64,000 nt of DNA from Chitinophaga cymbidii (GCF_007992715.1 NZ_BKAU01000002.1:310001-374000); one strand, 5' to 3'; counted from the first letter of the stretch, positions 50,128 to 60,794 are shown. The notes: generated by a model not told the origin, from the letters alone. Made by a program: numbers and translations.

Positions 50128-53118
50128 TTATTTTACATTGACCAGTACTTTGATCTTGCCTTCGCCGGAAGCGAGTTCCTGCAAAGCCTTGCCGATCACC
50201 TGGCCAGGTTTTACTTTTTCGGGGTCTGCTTTCATGGCGTAACCGGGTTTGCTGGCGGTCACCAGCAGGTCGCCACGCCTGATGGCGCCGCCTTCGTCAC
50301 ACACCTTGGTGGGGATCACGCCTACTACGCCCAGGGGTATCTGGTCGGTGATGTCTTCCACCGTTTCTCTTTCTGTAAGCAGCACGCCGGGTTTGGTGGC
50401 GTATACGCCGGCCACGAGGGTGGAATAGGCGCCTGCGGATTTTTCCATCGTTCTGTCCTGCGTGGTGGAGATCACCATTACATCGCCTGGTTCATAGGCA
50501 TCTATCGATCCTTCCACATCGAATGCTTCCGCAACGTCCGCGCCGCTGTTCTGTGTGCCGCCGTTGAAGAAACCGCGGCCGGCGGAGTTGATCCGGGCAA
50601 CATTCACGGTGCCGGGATTGCCGGATTTGAACAGCGCGATGGAGCCGTTGCTGTGCTGCTCTACGGTCAATACAGGATTGGTATTGGAGGTGTTGAAATT
50701 CACCAGGCGTCCCGCCCTGCCCTGGCTGAAGTTGGGCGTCCAGGCGTACAGCGCGCTACCGGTGCCGTCCGCCGTGGTTTCCACGCCGTCGCCTGTGTTG
50801 GACGCATTGGCGGTAATACCATTGCCGTTACCGTCGGCAATAGCGATCAGCGCGGGACCGTTGCCTGCTGGGTTGGAAGCGTGGAAAAGACCGGCATAGC
50901 CGCCGGTACCGGAGGAAATGCCATAAATACCGGCTGTTCCGAAGTTGGAGAACTGGGAGTTGACCTCGCCTCTCACGGCAGGTTTGGTACCCGTCACTCT
51001 ATCTACCATAAAATTGCCGGCAATACCGTTACCAATTGTGGTTACGGTGATCGCATCGCTGGTATTGTTTTCATTGAAGATATTGAACCTGCCGGCGCGG
51101 CCGGTGGCAAACGAGGGCACCCAGGCATAGAGGGCGTTACCCGCGCCATCGATATTGGTCTCCACGCCATTGCCGTCCTTTGAGGCATTGGCGGTGATCG
51201 CATTGCCGTTACCATCTGTGATGGCTACAAGCGAAGCCCCGTTGCCGGAGGGATTGGACGCATGGAACAATCCGGCAAACCCGCCGGTGCCGGAAGATAT
51301 ACCGAAGATGCCCGCCGCGCCGAAATTGCCGAAAATGGTCTTTACCTCGCCTCTAACGGCTGCGGCTACACTGTTGGTATTATTGACCAGGAAAGAAGCG
51401 GCGTTGCCCTGTGTGTTATCGGGGATGTTGCCGTTGCCGCTGGTTTCCACTTCCAGCGTGTTGCCGGTAGTATTGGTTTGATTAAAGTTCTCGAAACGCC
51501 CGGCCCTACCGGTGCTGTTGTTCAGGCCCACTTGTCCGAGTACGCCAATGGCGGTGCCGGCGGTATTGGTGGCTACGAACCCGCGTACACCGTAACCGCC
51601 GCCATCGTTGCGGCCTACTACGGCGCCTGCGATGTCGCTGGTGGTGCGGCCTACTACCGCTTCACCGCCGCCGTTGTTATCACCAACAACGCCCGCGGAG
51701 GTCTGTGCGCTGGTAATACCGTGAACCCCGAATCCGGCGATTGTGCTGCTTCGCACGCCCGCACCGTTGCCGGAGGTGGTTACGTTCACCACAGTTCCAT
51801 TGCCGACGCTATTGGCAACGACCACATTGTTATTATTCGCATTGTTGTAAATGGAAAAGTTAGCGGGGATACCGTTGTTGCTGGTAGCGTTAAGCCCCGT
51901 GCCGGTATTGCTGTTCGCATACACGCCATACCCGTTGGCAGACGCATTCCCGTATACACCAAGCCCGTTCGGGGTATTGCCGTATACTCCCCATCCGGAG
52001 CCATTCTGGGAGCCATATACACCTACTCCCAAACCGCCAGTGCCGTTGTTGATACCTCTCACACCGGCTGAAAAGCCACCCGGGGAGGCAGATGAAACGA
52101 TACCTCTTATTGCGCTGATATTGGAAGTGGTGGTGTTGTTGACGCCTTCCAGCGAAGTGCCGTCGCCGTTGTTGGTGATGGAAAACAGGGTAGCGGCGTT
52201 GTTTTCGGCGGCGCTGTAAGGCAGCGTTAACCCGCCACCACCGGCATTATCAGCTGCGGGCGCCCAGTTCGCGCCATCGAATTTCAGTACTTGTCCGGCT
52301 GCGGGCGCCACAGCGGATACCGGCCGGGTCTGGATTTTTGCGACTACCGGATCAGGGTAGGTGCCGCTGAGGTCGCCGCCGGCGGGTGCGGATTCAATGG
52401 AACCTGCAGGTCCCGCGGGGCCGGCTGGGCCGGCGGGACCGATAGGACCAACGGGCCCTGCAGGTCCGGCTACGCCGGCAGGTCCAGCAGCTCCGGCGGG
52501 ACCAATTGCTCCGGCGGGTCCAATGGGACCAATGGGTCCTGCGGGCCCTGCGGGTCCAACAGGTCCAACGGGCCCAACAGAGCCGTCAGCACCATCTACC
52601 CCGGCGGGCCCAACGGGTCCGGCAGGCCCAACTGCACCAGCGGGTCCAACCGGGCCAACCGGGCCGGCAGGTCCCTGAGGGCCGGCGGGTCCTGCGGGTC
52701 CGGCCGGGCCCGCTACGCCGTTCGCAGCAAACTGTGCAAAAGGCACGCTCATCAGCTGAGCGGCGCCGAGGTCGGTGAACCCACTGCCGGCATTAACTTC
52801 TACCTGAACGTACTGGTTGGCGTTGTTCCAGGGAACGGCGTTGAAAGTACCGGTCACCGGGGTGCCGCGCCCGATCTGTGCGGTGAACAGGCCGAGATTG
52901 TTGGTATTGACGTTATGTGTTTCCTGGTATTGAACGGGCCCGGCCGCGGCGCCGCCACGGATAGAGAACCGCACCGTCAGCGCCTGGTTCGCCAGCACGG
53001 TGCCATTGGCATTGCGGGCTACCGCCTGGTAGTTGATGCCGGAGAGGCCGTCTTGTGCAAAGGTATCCTGCAGGCTCAGCAACAGGAGGAATAGGAGGGT
53101 GTATAATATTTTTTTCAT
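50128..53118 (-). CDS. Large exported collagen-like repeat protein
   Basis: A 996-residue protein with a signal peptide ending TFAQ. Residues about 25-130 are a beta domain common in Bacteroidota surface proteins ([25 protein letters not shown]). Residues 134-241 are 36 uninterrupted Gly-X-Y triplets, mainly GPA, GPV and GPI, with Asp only in [18 protein letters not shown] motif follows, then a long Gly/Asn-rich region (about 290-830) of YGVYG-, ATS- and ANAS-type beta-helix repeats with a 127-residue duplication. The C terminus ([28 protein letters not shown]) resembles the chaperone-like end domain of trimeric fibre proteins. A trimeric surface fibre is likely. It closes the operon with the PorV-like gene. 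Confidence 0.85.
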   Translation of the reverse strand: MKKILYTLLFLLLLSLQDTFAQDGLSGINYQAVARNANGTVLANQALTVRFSIRGGAAAGPVQYQETHNVNTNNLGLFTAQIGRGTPVTGTFNAVPWNNANQYVQVEVNAGSGFTDLGAAQLMSVPFAQFAANGVAGPAGPAGPAGPQGPAGPVGPVGPAGAVGPAGPVGPAGVDGADGSVGPVGPVGPAGPAGPIGPIGPAGAIGPAGAAGPAGVAGPAGPVGPIGPAGPAGPAGPAGSIESAPAGGDLSGTYPDPVVAKIQTRPVSAVAPAAGQVLKFDGANWAPAADNAGGGGLTLPYSAAENNAATLFSITNNGDGTSLEGVNNTTTSNISAIRGIVSSASPGGFSAGVRGINNGTGGLGVGVYGSQNGSGWGVYGNTPNGLGVYGNASANGYGVYANSNTGTGLNATSNNGIPANFSIYNNANNNNVVVANSVGNGTVVNVTTSGNGAGVRSSTIAGFGVHGITSAQTSAGVVGDNNGGGEAVVGRTTSDIAGAVVGRNDGGGYGVRGFVATNTAGTAIGVLGQVGLNNSTGRAGRFENFNQTNTTGNTLEVETSGNGNIPDNTQGNAASFLVNNTNSVAAAVRGEVKTIFGNFGAAGIFGISSGTGGFAGLFHASNPSGNGASLVAITDGNGNAITANASKDGNGVETNIDGAGNALYAWVPSFATGRAGRFNIFNENNTSDAITVTTIGNGIAGNFMVDRVTGTKPAVRGEVNSQFSNFGTAGIYGISSGTGGYAGLFHASNPAGNGPALIAIADGNGNGITANASNTGDGVETTADGTGSALYAWTPNFSQGRAGRLVNFNTSNTNPVLTVEQHSNGSIALFKSGNPGTVNVARINSAGRGFFNGGTQNSGADVAEAFDVEGSIDAYEPGDVMVISTTQDRTMEKSAGAYSTLVAGVYATKPGVLLTERETVEDITDQIPLGVVGVIPTKVCDEGGAIRRGDLLVTASKPGYAMKADPEKVKPGQVIGKALQELASGEGKIKVLVNVK
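50600..51358 (-). repeat. Tandem 381-bp duplication inside the collagen-like gene
   Basis: Two adjacent copies of a 127-codon unit start at the VRGEV codons near 51358 and 50977. They share [32 protein letters not shown] and GRAGR motifs. The offset at the DNA level is exactly 381 bases. The second copy decays towards its C-terminal end. Confidence 0.7.
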
Positions 53119-53123
53119 AGTGC

Positions 53124-53543
53124 TCAGTTTTTAGGTTTGGAGGTGCCGGTTTCTGCACCCTGATCAATTTTAGGCTGTGCTGGTTTGGGTTTTGAAGCCT
53201 CGGCGGCTTTGATCGCTTTGGCTGTTTCCGCGCTGCTTATATCGGAGGGCATCGGCTGGGCGCTTTTCCGCGCGGCCGGTGCGGGTGAGGCGGGCCTGGA
53301 AGAGCCGGGCGCGGGGGCTTTGGTAAATATCAGCTCGCGCACCGCCTGTGGTGTGGTGGCCAGCGCTTCGCGGGGTTTCGCTGAGGAGGCTTTTTCAGCC
53401 GCTTTGAGGCGCGCCACGTCCTGCGCGTATTCCGGGAAGAGCCGTTCCTTGGCTTTTTTGGAAACATCGTGTTCTTTCTCCTGTGCAAATGCGGTAGAAA
53501 GACCTAAAACTGAGAAGGTTGCTATACAAAGAATCGTTTTCAT
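53124..53543 (-). CDS. Small exported Ala/Pro/Lys-rich protein
   Basis: A 139-residue protein with a signal peptide ending STAFAQ. The mature part is low-complexity and largely disordered: [19 protein letters not shown] is the only ordered-looking helix; the rest is rich in Ala, Pro, Ser and Lys ([19 protein letters not shown]). I recognise no family. It lies five bases before the collagen-like gene and 10 bases after the PorV-like gene, so it is part of the same exported-protein operon and may act in the assembly or anchoring of that fibre. That is inference from position. Confidence 0.7.
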   Translation of the reverse strand: MKTILCIATFSVLGLSTAFAQEKEHDVSKKAKERLFPEYAQDVARLKAAEKASSAKPREALATTPQAVRELIFTKAPAPGSSRPASPAPAARKSAQPMPSDISSAETAKAIKAAEASKPKPAQPKIDQGAETGTSKPKN

Positions 53544-53553
53544 ATCAATGCGT

Positions 53554-54714
53554 TTATTTTTCTGAAAATTTTGGACTGTACAGCAGCGTGAACCGGAGGG
53601 TCTTGCGCTGCAGGAGGCTGGTGCCGGTGGGCATGAGGTATGCCATGTCTACCTGGAAGCCCGAGATATTCACGCCGAGGCCCGCGGAGAAATGCTGGCG
53701 GTTCCCTTTGTTGGGATGCTCGTAGAAGTATCCCGCCCGCGCAAAGAACCGGTGCTGGTAGGCGTATTCCATGCCGCTGGCGAGCGTGAACTCGCGTATT
53801 TCCTCGCCAAATCCGCCGGGAGCGTCGCCAAAGGAGGAAAAGATGGATTCCACAATGCCCCGGTCCGGGTCGCGGCCTTTTTCAATCTCGTCTGTCGGGA
53901 AACCGTTATCGTCCAGCTTGTACACCGGGGGCGTGGGTACCAGCAGCTTGCAGGCGTCCACGGCCAGTGTGAACTGGTGGTCCTGCGTATGCACGAAAGT
54001 ATAGCCGCCGCCGATCCGCAGGTTCATGGGCAGAAAGCTTGTGCGGTTATTGTCTTCCGTGTACTTCAGCTTCGAACCGATATTGGTAAAGCTGATCCCC
54101 CAGCTGTAGCGGTTACCGTATTCGATATGGTCCGCATGGTTTTCATAATACAGCCCCACATCTCCCGCCACGGCGGAAGCCGGTTTCTGTACGAGCCCGT
54201 TGTAGGTGCCGGAGCCCAGTTCGCTGCGGATGTACCGTAAAGACACGGCCATTGCCAGGTGATTGCCCAGTTTCCGGGCGTAGCTGCCGTCTATGGCATA
54301 TTCGCGTGGGCGGTACTGTTGCAGTTCCATGCCGTTTTCGTCGCGGAAGGTCACTTGTCCGTGATCGAAATACTTTACGGAAAGGCCAACGCCGTCCCAG
54401 TTATTCCAGCTTTTGAAAGCGGATACGTAGCCCATATGGGTCTTGCTGTCATTGAGGTCCCACATCCAGGGCGAGTAGGATGCGCTGACGCCCCAATCGC
54501 CCGCAAAGGGGATCTTGGCGGCGTTGCCGAAGAGGGCATTGGCATCCGGCTCGATGCCCGTTACCGCATCGCCCATTCCGCTGCTGCGCGCATCGGGATT
54601 GACGAGGAGGAATGCCGCGCCTATATTCATAGGCTGCTGCTGCGATTTCTGGGCAAGTAACGGATGTATGGCCAGCACGCAGCAAAGTATGGACAGCAGG
54701 TGCTTTAGCTTCAT
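53554..54714 (-). CDS. PorV/PorQ-family outer-membrane protein (T9SS-related)
   Basis: A 386-residue barrel protein with a signal peptide ending LLAQ. The N-terminal mature sequence AAFLLVNPDARSSGMGDAVTGIEPDANALFGNAAKIPF and the C-terminal VDMAYLMPTGTSLLQRKTLRFTLLYSP (both longer than I quote as motifs; hallmarks are PDARSSGMGD and DMAYLMP) match PorV, the shuttle that takes T9SS substrates from the translocon to the sortase PorU. The usual FWNPAK reads LFGNAAK. No porU is adjacent. It follows a gene for a protein with a T9SS sorting domain, so it may be a paralogue dedicated to the neighbouring fibre. Confidence 0.85.
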   Translation of the reverse strand: MKLKHLLSILCCVLAIHPLLAQKSQQQPMNIGAAFLLVNPDARSSGMGDAVTGIEPDANALFGNAAKIPFAGDWGVSASYSPWMWDLNDSKTHMGYVSAFKSWNNWDGVGLSVKYFDHGQVTFRDENGMELQQYRPREYAIDGSYARKLGNHLAMAVSLRYIRSELGSGTYNGLVQKPASAVAGDVGLYYENHADHIEYGNRYSWGISFTNIGSKLKYTEDNNRTSFLPMNLRIGGGYTFVHTQDHQFTLAVDACKLLVPTPPVYKLDDNGFPTDEIEKGRDPDRGIVESIFSSFGDAPGGFGEEIREFTLASGMEYAYQHRFFARAGYFYEHPNKGNRQHFSAGLGVNISGFQVDMAYLMPTGTSLLQRKTLRFTLLYSPKFSEK

Positions 54715-54748
54715 GTGTAATAGTTTTAGAATTTACAGAAGGACGTGC

Positions 54749-55252
54749 TTACTGCACGATCAGCTTTTCCGTTTGTACATGGCCGTTCACTTTGAGGATA
54801 ACCGTGTAGATGCCCGCCGCCAGCTTGTCTACCGGCGTGGGGATGGTGATCTTGCCGGCCCCGAAGTTTTTGATGTCCTGGTAGATCACCTGCCCGGCGG
54901 TGTTTACGATCAGGTAAACCACGGTGGCGTTCATCAGTAGGTCAAACTGCATTTTTACGGTGGTGACGGCGGGGTTGGGGAAAAGCATGAAGTCCAGCAC
55001 GGGGTTGGTGCCCGGGGTAACAGGCGGCAATACTTCGGGTTGCTGGAAGCCCTGCGAGAGCATGATGCCCCCGCTGACGGTGGTCACCATCGTTTCACCG
55101 ATGGTATAGTCGAAACTGACCCCTCCGGCGGTGCCGCTGCCGCCGCCGGACGCCACGACCTGCCGCACCAGCACCAGCTGCGACTTTACAGGCAGCCAGG
55201 CCATTGCCAGCAGGATGGCGATCAATAGATGTTTTGTAGATAAATGGTTCAT
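54749..55252 (-). CDS. Exported protein with T9SS type A sorting domain
   Basis: A 167-residue protein. A signal peptide ends PVKSQ. A short N-terminal beta region (VLVRQVVASGGGS, FDYTIGETMVTT, GIMLSQGFQQPE) is common in Bacteroidota exported proteins. Residues about 85-167 form the C-terminal sorting domain: FMLFPNPAVTTVKMQF, VVYLIVNTAGQVIYQ, VDKLAAGIYTVILKVNG, EKLIV. T9SS removes this domain while anchoring or releasing the cargo. There is almost no cargo besides the sorting domain, so it may be structural. It opens the leftward operon with the PorV-like gene 34 bases on. Confidence 0.88.
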   Translation of the reverse strand: MNHLSTKHLLIAILLAMAWLPVKSQLVLVRQVVASGGGSGTAGGVSFDYTIGETMVTTVSGGIMLSQGFQQPEVLPPVTPGTNPVLDFMLFPNPAVTTVKMQFDLLMNATVVYLIVNTAGQVIYQDIKNFGAGKITIPTPVDKLAAGIYTVILKVNGHVQTEKLIVQ

Positions 55253-55618
55253 GTGAGAGTGGGTTATGTGATGGTTATGGAATACTGCTATAATACCGCA
55301 GTGCGAGCATATTGGTCATGACTCGAACAGGTTTCGCCTCGGGTTATATCAACATCAATGCTCTTACCGGGTTATAAATGCTCCGTCAGCCGGGAAAATA
55401 TATCGGGGCTTCCCGGCCGGTGAATGTTAAACTTCCTTTAATTGCTTAGATAATGGGGGCTCAATTAGCTTTTAACAGCTTAAAGATAGTTAAAAATCAT
55501 TGGCAGTAAAGGCTTTGGGAGTTCAATTTCATTTCTGGCGGCTTTTGCCGGATGGCTGGCGGAAATTCATCCGCATACGGTTGAAGGCCGATTTAACAAT
55601 TTGGCAAATAAATCCATC

Positions 55619-55649
55619 TTTATTTATTGATCGAAATAGATTACCTTTG
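55619..55649 (+). promoter_or_regulatory. Promoter of fusA
   Basis: TTTA (55619-55622), 19 bases and TACCTTTG (55642-55649), followed by CCCCCCAAATT, nearly the same as at rpsL and rpsJ. The ATG is 37 bases further on. Bases 55253-55618 between the T9SS cargo gene and this promoter hold no gene I can support. Confidence 0.8.
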
Positions 55650-55686
55650 CCCCCCAAATTGCATTACTTATAGTCATTTTACTTTT

Positions 55687-57831
55687 ATGGCAGACTTAAG
55701 ATTTCAAAGAAACTTTGGTATTGCGGCGCACATTGATGCGGGTAAGACCACTACCACAGAGCGTATCCTGTATTATACAGGGAAGACCCACAAAATAGGT
55801 GAGGTTCACGAAGGGGCAGCCACGATGGACTGGATGGCCCAGGAGCAGGAGAGAGGTATTACCATCACATCTGCGGCCACTACCTGTTTCTGGAACTTCC
55901 CTACCTTACAGGGACAAAGTACGCCTGATACTAAACAGTATAAATTCAACATCATCGATACGCCGGGCCACGTTGACTTTACCGTAGAGGTGGAGCGCTC
56001 CCTGCGTGTACTGGATGGTCTGGTTGCATTGTTCTGCGCCGTATCCGGCGTTGAGCCTCAGTCCGAGACTGTATGGCGTCAGGCTAACCGTTACAAGGTA
56101 CCCCGTATCGGTTTTGTGAACAAAATGGACCGCTCCGGAGCGGACTTCCTGAACGTGGTAAAACAGGTGAAGGAAATGCTCGGCGCCAACCCCGTTCCCC
56201 TGACCCTGCCGATCGGCGCTGAAGATAACTTCAAAGGCGTGGTGGACCTGATCACCATGAAAGGCATTATCTGGGACGAAGCCGGTAAAGGCGCTACCTA
56301 CCAGGAGATCGAGATTCCTGCCGACATGAAAGAAGAGGCAGAAGAATGGAGAGCCAAGCTGGTGGAAGCGGTTGCTGAATACGACGATACCCTGATGGAG
56401 AAATTCTTCGAAGATCCCAATTCCATTTCCGAAGCGGAGATCCACGAAGCGATCCGTAAGGCTACGATAGACATCGCCATCATCCCGATGATGTGCGGTT
56501 CTTCCTTCAAGAACAAAGGTGTGCAGAAGATGCTGGACGCGGTTTGCCGCTACCTGCCTTCTCCGATGGACATCGAAGCGGTAAAAGGCACCAACCCCGA
56601 TACCGGTGAAGAGCTGGAACGTAAACCTTCCGCGAAAGAACCTTTCGCTGCGCTGGCGTTCAAGATCATGACCGATCCTTTCGTGGGCCGTCTCGCCTTC
56701 TTCCGGGCTTATTCCGGTCACCTGGACGCAGGTTCTTACGTGCTGAACACCCGCACCGGCAAGAACGAGCGTATCAGCCGTATCATGCAGATGCACGCCA
56801 ACAAGCAGAACCCGATCGATTTCATCGAAGCAGGTGACATCGGCGCGGCTGTTGGTTTCAAGGATATCAAAACAGGCGATACCCTCTGCCATGAAGATCA
56901 TCCGATCGTACTCGAATCCATGACCTTCCCCGATCCGGTGATCTCTATCGCGATCGAGCCTAAAACACAGGCGGACGTTGATAAAATGGGCCTCGCCATC
57001 GCCAAGCTTGTGGAAGAAGATCCTACCCTGAAGGTGAAAACAGATGAAGAAACCGGCCAGACCGTATTATCCGGTATGGGTGAGCTTCACCTGGAGATCA
57101 TCCTGGACCGTATGCGCCGCGAATTCAAAGTAGAAGTAAACCAGGGCGCGCCCCAGGTTGCTTATAAAGAAGCATTTACCAAAGTGGTGGAGCACCGCGA
57201 AGTGTTCAAGAAACAAACCGGTGGCCGCGGTAAATTCGCCGACATCCAGATTGAAATCGGCCCTGCTGATTCAGAATGGCTGAAAGAAAACGACGGTAAG
57301 TTCTTCCAGTTCGTGAACGACATCTTCGGTGGTGCGATCCCGAAAGAGTTCATCCCGGCTGTACAGAAAGGTTTCGAACAATCCATGAACAATGGCGTGC
57401 TCGCAAACTTCCCGATGACCAGCCTGAAGGTTCGCCTGTTCGACGGTTCTTTCCACGCAGTGGACTCCGACGCCATGTCTTTCGAGCTTTGCGCCAAGTC
57501 CGCCTTCCGTGAAGCCGGCCGTAAAGCGAAACCCGTACTGCTCGAGCCTATCATGAAAGTAGAGGTAACCACGCCTGACCAGTACATGGGTGACGTGACC
57601 GGTGACCTCAACCGCCGCCGTGGTATGCTGGAAGGTATGGAATCCCGTGCAGGCGCACAGGTGATCAAAGCCAAAGTGCCCCTGAGCGAAATGTTCGGTT
57701 ACGTGACGCAGCTGCGTTCACTGTCTTCCGGCCGCGCTACGTCCATCATGGAGTTCTCTCACTACAGCCCTGCACCGAACAACATCGCTGAAGAAGTGGT
57801 GGCCAAGGTGAAAGGAAAAGTGAATGCCTAA
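55687..57831 (+). CDS. fusA: Elongation factor G
   Basis: A 714-residue GTPase starting [21 protein letters not shown]1 [16 protein letters not shown]2 [11 protein letters not shown]3 DTPGHVDFT and G4 NKMDRSG are intact; domain II ([19 protein letters not shown]), domain III ([14 protein letters not shown]), domain IV ([13 protein letters not shown]) and domain V ([25 protein letters not shown]) follow in order. It drives tRNA-mRNA translocation. It has its own promoter and terminator and stands apart from rpsL-rpsG and from rpsJ. Confidence 0.98.
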   Translation: MADLRFQRNFGIAAHIDAGKTTTTERILYYTGKTHKIGEVHEGAATMDWMAQEQERGITITSAATTCFWNFPTLQGQSTPDTKQYKFNIIDTPGHVDFTVEVERSLRVLDGLVALFCAVSGVEPQSETVWRQANRYKVPRIGFVNKMDRSGADFLNVVKQVKEMLGANPVPLTLPIGAEDNFKGVVDLITMKGIIWDEAGKGATYQEIEIPADMKEEAEEWRAKLVEAVAEYDDTLMEKFFEDPNSISEAEIHEAIRKATIDIAIIPMMCGSSFKNKGVQKMLDAVCRYLPSPMDIEAVKGTNPDTGEELERKPSAKEPFAALAFKIMTDPFVGRLAFFRAYSGHLDAGSYVLNTRTGKNERISRIMQMHANKQNPIDFIEAGDIGAAVGFKDIKTGDTLCHEDHPIVLESMTFPDPVISIAIEPKTQADVDKMGLAIAKLVEEDPTLKVKTDEETGQTVLSGMGELHLEIILDRMRREFKVEVNQGAPQVAYKEAFTKVVEHREVFKKQTGGRGKFADIQIEIGPADSEWLKENDGKFFQFVNDIFGGAIPKEFIPAVQKGFEQSMNNGVLANFPMTSLKVRLFDGSFHAVDSDAMSFELCAKSAFREAGRKAKPVLLEPIMKVEVTTPDQYMGDVTGDLNRRRGMLEGMESRAGAQVIKAKVPLSEMFGYVTQLRSLSSGRATSIMEFSHYSPAPNNIAEEVVAKVKGKVNA

Positions 57832-57862
57832 TTAGCACAAGTTGATAGATAGAAATAAAAAA

Positions 57863-57893
57863 GGCCCTTCGGATTCCGGAGGGTCTTTTTTTT
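57863..57893 (+). terminator. Terminator after fusA
   Basis: A 10-bp stem, 57863-57872 (GGCCCTTCGG) with 57876-57885 including two G-U pairs, closes a three-base loop and is followed by eight Ts. It separates fusA from the convergent sugar dehydrogenase gene. Confidence 0.88.
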
Positions 57894-57913
57894 ATGAATG
57901 AACGGTCAAATGA

Positions 57914-59020
57914 TCATTCCGGTTTGCTTATTTCGATGAGCTGGCCGTCGTTTTCGTCCGTACAGATATATACCCTCCCGGCCGGCGAAATGCAAATGTC
58001 CCGCAGGCGGCCGAATGCCCCGGTGAAATAGTTCTTCGTGGATGCCACGCTTTTACCGTCGCCGCTGAGCTTCAGCTGGTACAGCGTAGTGTTTTTGAGG
58101 CTGAGTACCAGCAGGGAGTTTTTCCACTGGGGGATGCGGTCGTTGTTGTAATAGTCCAGTCCGCATAACGCGAATGTGCTGTTGCCGGTAGACCAGATGG
58201 GTTCCTTCACGTTATTGGCCGTGCAGAACACGGTTTCCCCGCCGTTGCATGGCCCTTCCACGGTGGGCCAGCCGTAGTTGCGCTGCTTTTCTATGATGTT
58301 CACCTCGTCTTCAATGCCGGCGCCATGCTCGGCGGCATACAGGATGCCGTTCGCATATACCAGCCCCTGCGGGTTGCGGTGGCCGATGCTCCAGGCGGGA
58401 TTGTCGGGGTAGGGGTTGTCCGCCGGCACGGAGCCGTCCAGGTTCAGCCGGAGCACCTTGCCGCTCAGGGAGCCGGGCAGCTGGGCGTTGCCGGAGTTGG
58501 AGGCATCCCCGGTGGTGATGAACAGCTTGTTATCCGGACTGATCAGCAGCCGGGAGCCGTTGTGGATGCCGGCGGCGGGGATGTTGTCGATGATGATGGC
58601 GGGGGAGCTGAGCGTGTTGTTGGCGTAGCGGTAGCGCACTACTTTTTCGCGGTAGCCGTTGGCGCTGTTGTAGTTGTACACCACGTACACGTCCGGCGTC
58701 TGGCCGAAATCAGGGTGGAGCACCATGCCGAGGAGGCCGCCTTCACCGTTCGCCACCACGTCCTCAATCGTCAGCAGCGGCTTTACTTCCCCTGTTTTGG
58801 GATCTACCCGGCTGATGCGGCCGTTTCTTTCCGTCATCCAGATGTGATCGTCCGGTCCCCAGAGGATCTCCCAGGGGCGGGAAATGCCGTCGTCCACCAC
58901 TACGCGGACGCTGTCTTTCGGCCAGTTGGGGTCTTCCGGCGATTTTCCGGAGTTCTTTTTACAGGAAAGCGTGATGCAAAGCAGTGTCAGCATGCAGGTT
59001 GATATGGCCAGCGGTTTCAT
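57914..59020 (-). CDS. PQQ-dependent sugar dehydrogenase-like lipoprotein
   Basis: A 368-residue six-bladed propeller of the soluble aldose dehydrogenase family. The lipoprotein signal is LLCITLSC followed by KKNSGK. Motifs are RPWEILWGPDDHIWMTERNGRI, GGLLGMVLHPDFG, HNGSRLLISPDNKLFITTGDA with the PQQ-binding His, WSIGHRNPQGLVY and AEHGAGIEDEVNI with the second His/Glu set, and GAFGRLRDICISPAGRVYI. It oxidises aldoses using PQQ in characterised members. It is a different subgroup from the dehydrogenase at 16.7 kb and has no cytochrome gene beside it. It lies in the 3-kb block between fusA and rpsJ. Confidence 0.88.
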   Translation of the reverse strand: MKPLAISTCMLTLLCITLSCKKNSGKSPEDPNWPKDSVRVVVDDGISRPWEILWGPDDHIWMTERNGRISRVDPKTGEVKPLLTIEDVVANGEGGLLGMVLHPDFGQTPDVYVVYNYNSANGYREKVVRYRYANNTLSSPAIIIDNIPAAGIHNGSRLLISPDNKLFITTGDASNSGNAQLPGSLSGKVLRLNLDGSVPADNPYPDNPAWSIGHRNPQGLVYANGILYAAEHGAGIEDEVNIIEKQRNYGWPTVEGPCNGGETVFCTANNVKEPIWSTGNSTFALCGLDYYNNDRIPQWKNSLLVLSLKNTTLYQLKLSGDGKSVASTKNYFTGAFGRLRDICISPAGRVYICTDENDGQLIEISKPE

Positions 59021-59204
59021 AGATGTTTTAATATAGAACGAACAAATTTGTTGCCATGTTAAAAAAATCCTCCCGTCCCCTCAACCTTTTTTTGATCCCG
59101 TTGTTAAATGGTATGTTTATTGTCTTCATAATCAGCATTTTCCTGTTTACCCCTGCTACCGATGAATGTTAATGAGAGCAAGCAATTCATCAAAACACAT
59201 CTAT

Positions 59205-59801
59205 ATGAGAAAAGTTGGTTACTTAACCCTGGTGTTGACCGCCATGTTGTTTTCTGCTACTACTTATGCCCAGACAGAGAAAGGAAATATGCTGGCAGGT
59301 GCGAATCTTGCCAATATTGGCGGTACTTTCCAGAATGGAGGAAGCAAATTTAACCTGAACCTTACGCCGAAACTGGGATGGTTTATCAAGGACGATATCG
59401 CCATCGGTATTGATGTTAACCTGGGCCTTTCTACCGGGAATGATCAGACGGATTTCCTGTATGGTATTGGCGCATTTGGCCGCTATTATATTAAGGATAA
59501 GGACATAGAGGTATCCAAAAGGGCCCGCTGGTTCCTGGAAGCGAATGTAGGCTTCAACGGGGTCAACACAAAAGCGGGTGATGAGAGTACGAATACCAAT
59601 GGCCTTGGTGTTGGTTTCGGTCCCGGCCTGGCTTATTTCATTACGCCAAATGTAGCCCTGGAAGGTTTGCTGAAATACGATCTGACGGTAGGTTTCGGAA
59701 GTTCCACAACGGCACACAGGGTAGGCGTGAACCTCGGTTTCCAGATCTATCTGCCTTCCGCAAAAGCGAAGCAGATCATCCGGGAAGAAGGCAACAGATA
59801 G
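59205..59801 (+). CDS. Small outer-membrane beta-barrel protein
   Basis: A 198-residue protein starting MRKVGYLTLVLTAMLFSATTYAQ, a clear signal peptide. The body alternates amphipathic strands (LNLTPKLGWFIKDDIAIGIDVNLGLS, FLYGIGAFGRYYI, FLEANVGFNGVN, LGVGFGPGLAYFITPNVALEGLLKYDL in parts) and ends LGFQIYLPS, as in the eight-strand barrel family of Bacteroidota porin-like proteins. No enzyme motif is seen. It is divergent from the sugar dehydrogenase and convergent with the TonB-C gene. Confidence 0.82.
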   Translation: MRKVGYLTLVLTAMLFSATTYAQTEKGNMLAGANLANIGGTFQNGGSKFNLNLTPKLGWFIKDDIAIGIDVNLGLSTGNDQTDFLYGIGAFGRYYIKDKDIEVSKRARWFLEANVGFNGVNTKAGDESTNTNGLGVGFGPGLAYFITPNVALEGLLKYDLTVGFGSSTTAHRVGVNLGFQIYLPSAKAKQIIREEGNR

Positions 59802-59863
59802 TTTTTCCCATCGCAAGCAATGATAAAGCGGATTTTGCACGCCTCCGGGCGGGTAAGGTCCGC

Positions 59864-60661
59864 TTATTCTTTCCTTCCCGCCGCGCTTGCCGCCTTCGGC
59901 GGATCGAACCGGATCACCAGCTGGTGTTTGGCCGTCACGGACCTGCCTTCCAGCTGCGCCGGTATCCATTTGGGCATTTTCTCCACGATCCGGACCGCTT
60001 CTTCCTCCAGCCCGTACCCGATGGCGCTGCCGATGGTAGCCGCATTGTCTACCCGCCCGTTAGACATCACCAGGAATTCCACCACCACCGCTCCGCCGAT
60101 GCCCGCTGACCGGGCTTCCGCCGGGTATTGCAGGTTTTTCCGGATGAAATAGGCCAGGGCTTTGCCGCCGCCCTTGTATTGCGGGAGCTTGCTCAGTTCC
60201 GGCGCCGGCACGTCGTATGGTTTACGCATGCTGTTGCCCAGGGCCACTTTCATGGGGATGGTGAGGTTCAGGGGAACGAATTTGCCGTTGAGGATGCCGG
60301 GTTTCCACTTCGGCATGCGGTAGAACATTTCCAGCACCTCCTTGTCCAGCTGCCGGAAGGTCGGATACCTGATCTTCGCGTCCGTCACCCTTCCTTCCTG
60401 ATCTACGATGAAGTCCACGTACACCGTCACCACGGTATCTTCGCGGAGGCGGATGTAGGGAACGTTGAGGCTGCCGGCGAGCCAGCGTTCCAGATTGGCT
60501 TGTCCACCGGGGAATTCGGGAAGCACGTCCGCTTTCAGCGCGGCGAGGCTGCTCCGGAATTCCTCCTCCATTTCTGCGGGCGTGAGGGGCTTTTCGGTCG
60601 TATCCTGGGAAAAAACCGGGTAGCTGAGCAATAATAGTATAGTGATCGGCAGAAGGCGCAT
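59864..60661 (-). CDS. Exported protein with two TonB C-terminal domains
   Basis: A 265-residue protein with signal peptide MRLLPITILLLLSYPVFSQ. Two TonB_C-like domains follow: residues about 48-140 (FPGGQANLERWLAGSLNVPYI, VYVDFIVDQEGRVTDAKI, MPKWKPGILNGKFV) and about 160-252 (YKGGGKALAYFIRKNLQYPAEARSAGIGG, VVVEFLVMSNGRVDNA, MPKWIPAQLEGRSV). It lacks the N-terminal membrane helix plus proline-rich linker of a true TonB, so it probably does not transduce energy itself. Such periplasmic proteins are frequent in Bacteroidota, with unclear roles. No partner lies in its operon. Confidence 0.82.
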   Translation of the reverse strand: MRLLPITILLLLSYPVFSQDTTEKPLTPAEMEEEFRSSLAALKADVLPEFPGGQANLERWLAGSLNVPYIRLREDTVVTVYVDFIVDQEGRVTDAKIRYPTFRQLDKEVLEMFYRMPKWKPGILNGKFVPLNLTIPMKVALGNSMRKPYDVPAPELSKLPQYKGGGKALAYFIRKNLQYPAEARSAGIGGAVVVEFLVMSNGRVDNAATIGSAIGYGLEEEAVRIVEKMPKWIPAQLEGRSVTAKHQLVIRFDPPKAASAAGRKE

Positions 60662-60794
60662 GGCGGGATAGTAATGTATTGGGAATAAACAGTTTAAATA
60701 AATGATGTAACTTGCAATGACCAGATAAAGCTACGGGAAGCGCGGCAAAAAATCAATATAATCCAACATTCTACAGAAATATCCCTCCAAAATC

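Noticed and set aside
52395..52720. Dense short repeats as a CRISPR or other non-coding array
   Set aside because: They are the Gly-X-Y codons of the collagen-like gene, in frame throughout.
47303..55642. Genomic island or transposon between rpsG and fusA
   Set aside because: No integrase, transposase, tRNA target or flanking direct repeats are visible; base use looks like the neighbours.
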